From Thermoplasmata archaeon (GTDB lineage Archaea; Thermoplasmatota; Thermoplasmata; Thermoplasmatales; Thermoplasmataceae): a stretch of DNA of 11,864 nt. Positions 1 to 5,737 of this stretch are shown piece by piece. The DNA is taken from the NCBI GenBank assembly GCA_021845325.1, contig JAKBRR010000017.1, positions 1-11,864 of the forward strand, given 5' to 3'. The notes beneath the pieces are model-generated. The model made no database searches. It was not told where the DNA came from and was given only the letters and a program-made list of their open reading frames with translations. Made by a program: the position numbers and the translations under genes. Positions within the stretch are counted from its first letter, which is position 1; the number at the start of each line of letters is the position of its first letter.

Positions 1-1
1 T

Positions 2-289
2 CTGGAAATAGTTATTCTGGCTGGTATTCCATATCCAAAACCTGATGTGAAACAGAGAACCATAATGGCATATTATGATCATTTGTATGGAAGAGGCTGG
101 GATTATGCTGTAACTTTTCCAACGCTGGTTAAAATGAGACAAACCATAGGAAGACTTATACGAAATGTTGATGACCGGGGCGTTGCATTAATTCTTGATG
201 AGAGGGCAGAAATTTTTAAGGATTATCTCAGGGGATTAAGGGAATTTATTGATGTCAGGAAAGAAATAGAGACTTTTTTCGTTGAATGA
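2..289 (+). CDS. XPD/Rad3-like superfamily 2 DNA helicase, C-terminal part (5' end outside window)
   Basis: Only the last 95 residues are visible; the frame is open to the left edge, so the gene starts upstream of the window. The visible part is the end of helicase domain 2. A strand reading ILAGIPYPKPD resembles the segment after motif V in XPD/DinG proteins. It is followed by a YGRGWDYA stretch and then motif VI, Q-T-I-G-R-L-I-R (visible residues 47-54), whose arginines contact ATP in this family, and by D-R-G-V-A-L-I-L-D-E-R, a usual Rad3-family strand. In the family these are ATP-dependent 5'-3' DNA helicases of repair, normally with an Fe-S domain near the N-terminus, which cannot be seen here. 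The Fe-S link to the suf operon 3 kb away is therefore only suggestive. The gene ends with TGA, 62 nt before the next start. XPD versus archaeal DinG-like cannot be settled from this fragment. Confidence 0.8.
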   Translation: MEIVILAGIPYPKPDVKQRTIMAYYDHLYGRGWDYAVTFPTLVKMRQTIGRLIRNVDDRGVALILDERAEIFKDYLRGLREFIDVRKEIETFFVE

Positions 290-306
290 ATGAAATAATC
301 ATGAGT

Positions 307-318
307 ACCGTTAACGGT
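307..318. promoter_or_regulatory. Perfect 12-bp palindrome next to the TATA box of the oxidoreductase gene
   Basis: ACCGTTAACGGT is a perfect palindrome directly abutting the TATA-like element at 318-329. This is the position of the BRE, where a bound dimer would block TFB/TBP. It is seen in the sequence; a role as an operator is inference. Confidence 0.35.
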
Positions 319-329
319 TAATATTAAAT
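318..329 (+). promoter_or_regulatory. TATA box of the MDR oxidoreductase gene
   Basis: TTAATATTAAAT is centred about 28 nt upstream of the ATG at 352, the archaeal TATA-to-start spacing, so the transcript would be leaderless. No Shine-Dalgarno sequence precedes the ATG, which fits. Confidence 0.5.
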
Positions 330-351
330 CCCTCACAAGCACTATACATTC

Positions 352-1329
352 ATGTTAGCTGCGCGAATTCACAGTCCGGGAGGGGTTGAAAATCTGAAGC
401 TGGATGAAATTGAAGAGCCTGAAATGAACGATGGAGATATTTCTGTTAAGGTGAAGCTGGCAGGGTTTAATCCATTGGAATATAACCTTATAAATGGAAA
501 GGTGGTGTATTCGGTAAAGCCCTTTCCTCATATACCGGGTTCAGAGATTCTTGGGGAAGTTCTTAACGACGGAAAACTGGTAAAGAAAGGAGACAGGGTA
601 ATTGTATATAACAGGATATTTGATGGAAATTGCGACCTTTGTCTCTCCGGGAGGGAGAACCTCTGTTATAATGGTGGTCTATGGGGCGTTATGACAAATG
701 GCGGTCTTACGGAAAAGATATTGATTAGTGAGAAGAATGTTGTAAAAATACCGGATTCAATTCCCGATGACATTGCCGTGTCAATACCCATAGGTGCACT
801 CACAGCATATCATGCATTGAGAAAGGCCAATGCCTCAGCCGGAAAGAGCATACTTATTTATGGAGCATCTGGAAACACAGGAATCTTTGCCGCTCAGATA
901 GCAAGGATCATGGGATTGAGAGTTTACGGGGTATCCAGAAAAACATGGGTCAGGGATTATGGTGTCCTCAAGACATTTCTTATGGATGAGATACCAGAGG
1001 CAATGTCCTTCGACATCGTAGTCAATTCACTTGGCTCAAGATTCTGGGAAAGTTCCATAAGCCATGTTAAACAGGGAGGGTCTCTTGTCTCTTTTGGTGT
1101 TCTTACAGGAAAGGAAACAAATCTCGATATCGCCACACTATATACCAGGGAAATTCAAATAGTTGGGAGCACAGGAGGAACAAGGAATGATCTGATGGAA
1201 CTTCTTAAAATAATGGATACCAACCAGTTTAGAGTTCCTGTGGCCAGAAAATTCAAGCTCGAAGAAATAAGGGAGGCAATAGCTTATTATGAAACTGTGA
1301 GGGATGGAAGAGTCTTAATTGAAATATGA
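352..1329 (+). CDS. MDR-superfamily NAD(P)-dependent oxidoreductase (alcohol dehydrogenase/quinone reductase-like) without catalytic zinc
   Basis: 325 residues with the two-domain plan of medium-chain dehydrogenases. The N-terminal GroES-like domain reads AGFNPLEYN at 38-45, where zinc alcohol dehydrogenases have the first catalytic ligand (Cys). It reads PGSE at 62-65, where they have G-H-E. The usual three catalytic zinc ligands are thus not recognisable, as in quinone oxidoreductase-like members. A structural zinc lobe remains in part: D91-x2-C94-x2-C97-x7-C105, with the first of four cysteines replaced by Asp. The nucleotide-binding motif is GASGNTG at 171-177 in a Rossmann domain. Substrate and NAD versus NADP preference cannot be told. 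It is a single gene with its own promoter, convergent with the epimerase gene (25 nt between stops). The start follows a well-placed TATA box. The family call is firm; the function beyond oxidoreductase is open. Confidence 0.82.
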   Translation: MLAARIHSPGGVENLKLDEIEEPEMNDGDISVKVKLAGFNPLEYNLINGKVVYSVKPFPHIPGSEILGEVLNDGKLVKKGDRVIVYNRIFDGNCDLCLSGRENLCYNGGLWGVMTNGGLTEKILISEKNVVKIPDSIPDDIAVSIPIGALTAYHALRKANASAGKSILIYGASGNTGIFAAQIARIMGLRVYGVSRKTWVRDYGVLKTFLMDEIPEAMSFDIVVNSLGSRFWESSISHVKQGGSLVSFGVLTGKETNLDIATLYTREIQIVGSTGGTRNDLMELLKIMDTNQFRVPVARKFKLEEIREAIAYYETVRDGRVLIEI

Positions 1330-1354
1330 AAACTTTACATGCAATCACTTGCGA

Positions 1355-1999
1355 TCAGAGTGATCTAAGCTTTTCAATTCTCTCGGCAATATTTCCGCCA
1401 TAGATATATGAAGCGGACACAAGGATATTTGCTCCGGCATCCAAAGCCTTTTTTCCAGTTACATCGTTTATACCGCCGTCTATTTCAATCATTGTATTCA
1501 GACCATTCTTATCAATAAATTTTCTTGCTTCCTTAACATTGTTTAGGCTCATTTCAATGAACGATTGTCCAGAAAATCCTGGATATACGGACATTACTAG
1601 AACAATATGGGCACCATCAAGATACTGCTCTATCTTTGAGAACGGAGTATCAGGATTTATAACAATGCCAAATTTTTTCCCTGAATTTTCAATCTCTTTA
1701 AAGGTTTCCCTGATATTACACATTGATTCATAATGAATCAGGAATATGTCAGCGCCGGCATCTGAAAACTTTTTCCAGTATTTATCCGGTCTCTCAAGCA
1801 TAAGGTGAACCTCAAGAGGAACCGTAGCAACACTTCTAATCGCTTTGACCATGTCCGGGCCCATGGTGAGATTAGGGACAAAATGACCGTCCATGACATC
1901 AAGATGAAACATGTCCGCATGAGCAGCCTCTGACTGTTTAATCTGTTCTCCAAGTTCTGCAAGTTTACTGGAGATTATGGAAGGAGATATCAGAACCAT
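1355..1999 (-). CDS. rpe: Ribulose-phosphate 3-epimerase
   Basis: A TIM-barrel enzyme that interconverts D-ribulose 5-phosphate and D-xylulose 5-phosphate, in the non-oxidative pentose phosphate pathway in the cytoplasm. At 214 residues it has the usual family length. Visible motifs: S-P-S-I near the N-terminus (residues 5-8); H32-L-D34-V-M-D-G-H-F-V-P-N-L with two metal ligands; H65 in VHLM, the third; VMSVYPGFSGQSF at 135-147; and D174-G-G-I-N, carrying the catalytic/metal Asp of the last strands. The phosphate-binding C-terminal loop is VSASYIYGG, slightly unlike the common V-A-G-S form. It lies 42 nt downstream of the Nudix gene on the same strand and may share its transcript. No convincing TATA box sits about 25 nt upstream of its ATG, only AT-rich sequence. 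Confidence 0.93.
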   Translation of the reverse strand: MVLISPSIISSKLAELGEQIKQSEAAHADMFHLDVMDGHFVPNLTMGPDMVKAIRSVATVPLEVHLMLERPDKYWKKFSDAGADIFLIHYESMCNIRETFKEIENSGKKFGIVINPDTPFSKIEQYLDGAHIVLVMSVYPGFSGQSFIEMSLNNVKEARKFIDKNGLNTMIEIDGGINDVTGKKALDAGANILVSASYIYGGNIAERIEKLRSL

Positions 2000-2041
2000 G
2001 ACAGTTTATTTCAATTACATATTAGATTTTCTCTAATGCAA

Positions 2042-2467
2042 CTATTTGTCCATGTGATTTTTTATAATGAAGTCATAGGCCTGTCTGATTATCTCTTTCT
2101 GATTCTGGAAAGACAGTGTTTTTAAAGCGTCATCAAGCGACAGCCAGACAAAACCGGTATGCTCATTTGATATGCGTACTTCAGCATTTTCTGAAACTAT
2201 TCCAAGATAGAGAGATACCTTTTTCCATATTTTTTCACCCTCGTATGTATACCAATACTGCTGAAGTTCCCTGAAACCATCAACAGGATTAACAGAAAGA
2301 CCTGTTTCCTCAAGCGCTTCTCTTTTTGCAGCATTGAGTTCGCTTTCCCCCTTTTCAACATGCCCCTTGGGCATGTCGAGGAAGCCCTCTCTTCTTTGAA
2401 GAAAAAGAAATTCTATTTTACCTCTGTTTCTGAATATTATGATACCTGAACTTATCTCTTCTTTCAT
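2042..2467 (-). CDS. Nudix hydrolase, bis(5'-nucleosyl)-tetraphosphatase (Ap4A hydrolase) type
   Basis: 141 residues, a single Nudix domain. The Nudix box G-x5-E-x7-R-E-x2-E-E-x-G-L is complete: GHVEKGE at 35-41 and REALEETGL further on, giving the metal-binding REx2EE core. The sequence just before it, a proline then KGHVEKGE, and the N-terminal S-S-G-I-I-I-F resemble the asymmetrical Ap4A hydrolase branch. Such enzymes split dinucleoside tetraphosphates to ATP plus AMP and limit alarmone build-up. The substrate is inferred from resemblance and could be another nucleoside phosphate. It sits upstream of rpe on the same strand. A TATA-like run CTTTTATTTC lies 24-33 nt upstream of the ATG, suggesting a leaderless transcript; a second, TTTATAG, lies about 10 nt further out. 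Confidence 0.85.
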   Translation of the reverse strand: MKEEISSGIIIFRNRGKIEFLFLQRREGFLDMPKGHVEKGESELNAAKREALEETGLSVNPVDGFRELQQYWYTYEGEKIWKKVSLYLGIVSENAEVRISNEHTGFVWLSLDDALKTLSFQNQKEIIRQAYDFIIKNHMDK

Positions 2468-2490
2468 ATCCTTCAGCCTATTGGGAAAGT

Positions 2491-2500
2491 GAAATAAAAG
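2491..2500 (-). promoter_or_regulatory. Candidate TATA box of the Nudix gene
   Basis: On the minus strand CTTTTATTTC is centred about 28 nt before the ATG at 2467. TTTATAG at 2504-2510 is an alternative that would give a leader of roughly 12 nt. The AT-rich context makes this weak. Confidence 0.3.
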
Positions 2501-2526
2501 TTTCTATAAATTATTCTGTTCCAAAT

Positions 2527-2543
2527 TTAATTCATTGAATTAA
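2527..2543. repeat. AT-rich inverted repeat, 8-bp arms
   Basis: TTAATTCA and TGAATTAA are exact inverted copies separated by one base, 60-76 nt upstream of the Nudix start. This may be an operator or chance in AT-rich DNA. Confidence 0.35.
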
Positions 2544-2579
2544 TTGCTTTTTATGATCGAGTCTGTATTAGGAAGTGGT

Positions 2580-2593
2580 ACACAATTTTGTGT
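2580..2593. repeat. Inverted repeat ACACAA-TT-TTGTGT
   Basis: Exact 6-bp arms around a 2-base centre in non-coding DNA. It resembles the dyads found at operators or at transposon ends; nothing nearby decides between them. Confidence 0.3.
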
Positions 2594-2667
2594 GAGAATG
2601 CACATATAAGGATACGAAATCAATTTAAAATGTCAATACTAAATATCGTACATCTGCAGAAGAATTT

Positions 2668-2738
2668 AAAAAAAAATTACACTATCTGCTCTTGGATATA
2701 CTAATAAAAAGCAGATATAAAGTCACAACATAGTCTGC
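2668..2738 (-). terminator. Probable transcription termination region of the SufR-like gene
   Basis: Read on the minus strand, GCAGA (2738-2734) can pair with TCTGC (2715-2711), followed at once by five T (2710-2706). The same TCTGC belongs to TATCTGC, which can instead pair with GCAGATA (2689-2683), followed after a few bases by nine T (2676-2668). Archaeal polymerase stops at T-tracts, so either tract may end the transcript of the gene that stops at 2789. Confidence 0.35.
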
Positions 2739-2788
2739 AATAACTTTATTATCAATAAGTCAAAGTTCAGATTAGAATTTATCTCTAT

Positions 2789-3448
2789 TTAAATTCCGAC
2801 TTCAACAACACACTTATTTCCGCCGTCGGAAAATCTCTCTGTTATTTTAAAATCTTTTTCTCCAGATTCACCAATAACGTTTGTTCCAAGAACGCCACAA
2901 ACAATCTTGCTATTTGTCCTTGCAAGTTCATAAAAGATGCAGTTATGCCTGATAATCCTCACGGTATCCCCATCTATTTCCATTCTGGCATAATATCCCA
3001 TCCTGTTCAATGCCTGGACAAAATTCTTCAGTTTTTCAACCTTTTCGTCTCTTGTAGTCAGGTTATTATCATGATCAGAAAATCCTGCCTGGTGGATCAT
3101 CCTGTCAGCCACTTTTCCCAGGATAATGTTCAGCTGATCCTGACCAAGGGTCTTCTGAATTTCATCGAGAAGTATTGTGGATAGTTCTGCATATTTTTTG
3201 GGAAATAAATCAAGCCCCTTATCTGTAATTTCATAATTCTTCGAAGGCCTTCCGCTCTTCGCTTTCTTAAAAAATCCCTTTACATATCCCATTTTCTCAA
3301 GGGAATCCATGTGTTCTTTAACAGCAGTTTTATTTATCGACAGAAGTTCTGAAAGTTCGGCCATGCTTCGCTCTGATTCTCCCAATAAATTCAGAATATT
3401 GTTTTTCATCTCTCCCAGGAGACCTTCAACTGCAAGATGGTTTTCCAT
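2789..3448 (-). CDS. sufR: SufR-like winged-helix transcriptional regulator with C-terminal cysteines
   Basis: 219 residues. Residues about 14-80 form a winged helix: ELSELLSINKTAVKEHM is the helix-turn-helix with recognition helix, and GRPSKNYEITDKGLDLF is the wing and following helix, a sequence style of the SufR/COG2345 group. The C-terminal half holds three cysteines, C170 (in R-H-N-C), C184 and C213, spaced x13 and x28. In SufR of cyanobacteria and mycobacteria, C-terminal cysteines after a similar H-N-C bind an Fe-S cluster that senses cluster supply and represses suf. Here the same position next to a divergent suf operon supports that role; cluster binding is inferred. The TATA box at 3469-3477 lies 25 nt before the ATG, so the start is well supported. 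It probably also represses its own promoter through the shared dyad. ArsR-like regulation of something else is less likely. Confidence 0.8.
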   Translation of the reverse strand: MENHLAVEGLLGEMKNNILNLLGESERSMAELSELLSINKTAVKEHMDSLEKMGYVKGFFKKAKSGRPSKNYEITDKGLDLFPKKYAELSTILLDEIQKTLGQDQLNIILGKVADRMIHQAGFSDHDNNLTTRDEKVEKLKNFVQALNRMGYYARMEIDGDTVRIIRHNCIFYELARTNSKIVCGVLGTNVIGESGEKDFKITERFSDGGNKCVVEVGI

Positions 3449-3468
3449 TATATCTCATAATATGATCT

Positions 3469-3477
3469 GTATATAAG
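3469..3477 (-). promoter_or_regulatory. TATA box of the SufR-like gene
   Basis: CTTATATAC on the minus strand, centred 25 nt upstream of the ATG at 3448. No Shine-Dalgarno precedes the ATG, so the mRNA is likely leaderless. Confidence 0.6.
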
Positions 3478-3478
3478 T

Positions 3479-3506
3479 ACTTTACCAAGTTTAAACATAA
3501 GAAAGT
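3479..3506. promoter_or_regulatory. Putative SufR-type operator: dyad between the two divergent promoters
   Basis: The dyad axis lies between 3492 and 3493. The core GTTTAAAC (3489-3496) is perfect, and the outer arms ACTTT (3479-3483) and AAAGT (3502-3506) are perfect. The symmetry continues weakly into both TATA boxes: 16 of 24 base pairs from 3469 to 3516 match. Both BRE positions fall inside the dyad, so a bound dimer could block TFB at both promoters. The pairing is seen in the sequence; the binding protein is inferred. Confidence 0.5.
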
Positions 3507-3507
3507 G

Positions 3508-3516
3508 TTTAAATAG
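3508..3516 (+). promoter_or_regulatory. TATA box of the suf operon
   Basis: TTTAAATAG is centred 26 nt upstream of the ATG at 3538 but only 17 nt upstream of the in-frame ATG at 3529. It is the mirror image in position of the opposing TATA box. This spacing selects 3538 as the sufC start. Confidence 0.55.
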
Positions 3517-3537
3517 AAAAAATCAATCATGTGGATA

Positions 3538-4278
3538 ATGACTGAGCTTATAATCAAGAATCTAAGTGCAAAAGTTGAGGGAAAGGAAATCCTCAAAGAT
3601 GTCAATCTTACTGTAAGAGGTGGAGAAATTCATGCTCTGATGGGTCCAAACGGTGCAGGCAAAAGCACTCTCGGAAATGTTCTCATTGGACACCCCAATT
3701 ATGAGATTACCGGTGGGTCAATAAAGCTTGATGGCGTTGAACTCGTTGGAAAATATCCTGAGGAACGGGCAAGGGCAGGTTTGTATCTTGCTTTTCAAAG
3801 CCCTGTTGCAATTCCAGGGGTAAAGCTATCTGCTTTTCTCAGGACTGCTTATAAAAACCTTCATCCGGAGGAAAAACTTTCAGTTAACGATTTCTATAAA
3901 CTGGTCTCCTCTCACCTTAAGAAAGTTGGACTTGATGAATCATTCATGTCAAGATCAGTAAATGATGGCTTTTCGGGTGGAGAAAGAAAGAGGCTGGAAA
4001 TTCTTCAAATGGTCATATTGAGACCGAAGATCATTATCCTGGATGAAATTGACTCCGGCCTGGATGTAGATGCGCTGGGTCTTATATCTGATGAAATTCT
4101 GCAATTCTTCAATGACCAGACAGCTTTTCTAATAGTGACGCACTATCAGAGAATTCTGAAGAGAATAGATCCTCAGTTTGTTCATGTATTAATGAATGGT
4201 AAAATTGCCAGGGAAGGAGACAGGGAGCTGGCTCTAAGGATTGAAAATGAAGGATATGACTGGATAAGAGGTAATTAA
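3538..4278 (+). CDS. sufC: SufC, ABC-type ATPase of the SUF Fe-S cluster scaffold complex
   Basis: 246 residues, the normal SufC length. It is the soluble ATPase that dimerises in the SufBCD scaffold complex and drives conformational change during Fe-S assembly. Walker A GPNGAGKST starts at 36; the Q-loop FQSP has Q87; the ABC signature FSGGERKR is at 145-152; Walker B IIILDE ends in E170, followed by the D-loop SGLD; and the H-loop is VTHYQR with H202. AFQSPVAIPGV is typical of SufC rather than of transport ATPases. An in-frame ATG lies 9 nt further upstream (3529), but TATA spacing, the mirror position of the divergent start and the typical N-terminus MTELIIKNL favour 3538. First gene of the operon; one nucleotide separates its stop from the sufB start. 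Confidence 0.95.
   Translation: MTELIIKNLSAKVEGKEILKDVNLTVRGGEIHALMGPNGAGKSTLGNVLIGHPNYEITGGSIKLDGVELVGKYPEERARAGLYLAFQSPVAIPGVKLSAFLRTAYKNLHPEEKLSVNDFYKLVSSHLKKVGLDESFMSRSVNDGFSGGERKRLEILQMVILRPKIIILDEIDSGLDVDALGLISDEILQFFNDQTAFLIVTHYQRILKRIDPQFVHVLMNGKIAREGDRELALRIENEGYDWIRGN
4268..4272 (+). promoter_or_regulatory. Shine-Dalgarno-like site of sufB
   Basis: GAGGT at the end of sufC, 7 nt before the ATG at 4280. It is the same word and the same spacing as before sufU, and supports this start over the second ATG 15 nt further on. Confidence 0.5.
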
Positions 4279-4279
4279 A

Positions 4280-5731
4280 ATGGAAATACAAAACATGAGT
4301 AAGGATGAAGAAATAGAAAAACTGCTGGAAAGTGTAAAGAATATCACTTCAAAGAAGAGTGACTGGGAATTCAAGGATTCATTTAAACCACAATATACGA
4401 CCGGTAAGGGGCTGAACAGAAAGGTCGTAGAGGAAATTTCTGATATAAAGAACGAGCCGGACTGGATGAGAAGAATCAGACTGAAAGCTCTGGAGATTTT
4501 TGAGGCTAAACCAGTTCCAACATGGGGTCCGGATCTTTCTGGAATAGACTGGGAAAATATCTCATATTACAACAAGCCGGGAGACAGTAACACTAACAGT
4601 TGGGAGGATGTACCGGAAATGATAAAAGATACCTTCGAAAAGCTTGGAATTCCAGAAATGGAACAGAAATACCTGGCTGGATCAGTCGCTCAATATGAAA
4701 GTGAAGGAGTATACCACTCCCTGAGAAAAGTATGGGAAGACAAAGGAGTGGTTTTCATGGATCTGGACAGTGCTATCAGAGAACACCCTGATCTTGTAAA
4801 GCAATATTTCTGCAAGGCTGTACCAATAACCGACAACAAATTTGCAGCGTTGAACGGAGCAGTGTGGAGCGGAGGATCATTTCTATATGTGCCAAAAGGT
4901 GTGCATATTGACATGCCGCTTCAGACTTATTTCAGGATGAATAACGAGGGTACAGGTCAGTTTGAGCATACAATAGTAGTGGCTGATGAAGGTTCCAGCG
5001 TTCATTACATTGAAGGATGCACAGCACCAAGATGGGACAAGAACTCACTTCACAGTGCAATAGTTGAAATATATGTCAACAGGAATGCAAAGGCTAGATA
5101 TACAAGTGTTCAGAACTGGTCAAAAAGTGTTTACAACATGCCAACAAAGAGGGCATGGGTAGAGGAGAATGGCCAGATGGAATGGGTTGGAGGATCATTG
5201 GGTTCTAAGGTTACAATGCTTTATCCGTCATCATATCTTAGGGGCCCGCATGCATCAGCTTCTAACCTTAACATTTCGCTTGCCGGTCCGGGTACAGTTA
5301 AAGACACAGGAGCGAAGGCACTTCACTTTGCTCCATACACAACAAGTAAAATTGTTGCCAAGAGTATCAGTATAGAGGATGGAAAGGCAATTTACAGAGG
5401 TCTTCTCAGGATAAATAAGGGTGCGATTGAATCAAAGAGCCACGTTCAGTGCGATGCTCTTCTCATAAACGACGAATCTGCATCATATACATTCCCGCAC
5501 GATGAAATATATGAGCCAACAGCAACATTTGGCCACGAAGCAAGTGTTGGGAAAATTGGAACGGAAGAATTAACCTACCTGAGATCAAGAGGTCTTTCTG
5601 AAGACGAAGCAAGCTCCATGATAGTGCTCGGTTTTCTGGATGACGTAATGAGGGAAATTCCCATGGAATTTGCCATTGAGATGAACAGACTTATCAAGAT
5701 GGAAATGTCCAAAATGGGCGCAGTAGGATGA
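4280..5731 (+). CDS. sufB: SufB, Fe-S cluster assembly scaffold subunit
   Basis: 483 residues, the usual SufB length. SufB is the scaffold subunit on which sulfur arrives and the nascent cluster forms. The conserved core is plain: SVAQYESEGVYH near 135-146, PKGVHIDMPLQTYFRMN near 205-221, TSVQNWSK...YNMPTKRA at 275-291, and SLGSKVTMLYPSSYLRG. KSHVQCDALL carries C391, which corresponds to the essential cysteine of the SufB core (C405 in E. coli). GHEASVGKIG holds H419-E420, matching the conserved His/Glu at the SufB-SufD interface, and the C-terminal helical part Y-L-R-S-R-G-L-S contacts SufC. The N-terminal 60 residues are charged and variable. It starts one base after the sufC stop, with GAGGT 7 nt upstream, so translation is probably coupled. 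Confidence 0.96.
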   Translation: MEIQNMSKDEEIEKLLESVKNITSKKSDWEFKDSFKPQYTTGKGLNRKVVEEISDIKNEPDWMRRIRLKALEIFEAKPVPTWGPDLSGIDWENISYYNKPGDSNTNSWEDVPEMIKDTFEKLGIPEMEQKYLAGSVAQYESEGVYHSLRKVWEDKGVVFMDLDSAIREHPDLVKQYFCKAVPITDNKFAALNGAVWSGGSFLYVPKGVHIDMPLQTYFRMNNEGTGQFEHTIVVADEGSSVHYIEGCTAPRWDKNSLHSAIVEIYVNRNAKARYTSVQNWSKSVYNMPTKRAWVEENGQMEWVGGSLGSKVTMLYPSSYLRGPHASASNLNISLAGPGTVKDTGAKALHFAPYTTSKIVAKSISIEDGKAIYRGLLRINKGAIESKSHVQCDALLINDESASYTFPHDEIYEPTATFGHEASVGKIGTEELTYLRSRGLSEDEASSMIVLGFLDDVMREIPMEFAIEMNRLIKMEMSKMGAVG

Positions 5732-5737
5732 TCTTCA

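Larger units (their letters stand above)
2468..2788. other. 320-nt non-coding stretch with inverted repeats and T-tracts
   Basis: No frame on either strand gives a convincing gene. It holds, in order: the Nudix promoter; an 8-bp-arm dyad TTAATTCA-T-TGAATTAA (2527-2543); a 6-bp-arm dyad ACACAA-TT-TTGTGT (2580-2593); a cluster of TCTGC/GCAGA words (2653-2738); and nine consecutive A (2668-2676), which on the minus strand is a T-tract downstream of the SufR-like gene. No tRNA, rRNA or CRISPR pattern was recognised. It may be partly a decayed mobile sequence, but no transposase remnant can be read. Confidence 0.5.

Noticed and set aside
1539..1733. Short plus-strand frame inside the epimerase gene
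   Set aside because: Antisense shadow of conserved rpe motifs, no promoter or recognisable domain.
2580..2593. Dyad considered as an insertion-sequence end
   Set aside because: No partner end, target duplication or transposase remnant in the window; kept only as a repeat.
2468..2788. Possible CRISPR leader or array in the non-coding stretch
   Set aside because: The repeated words are only 5-7 nt, irregularly spaced, with no repeat-spacer pattern.
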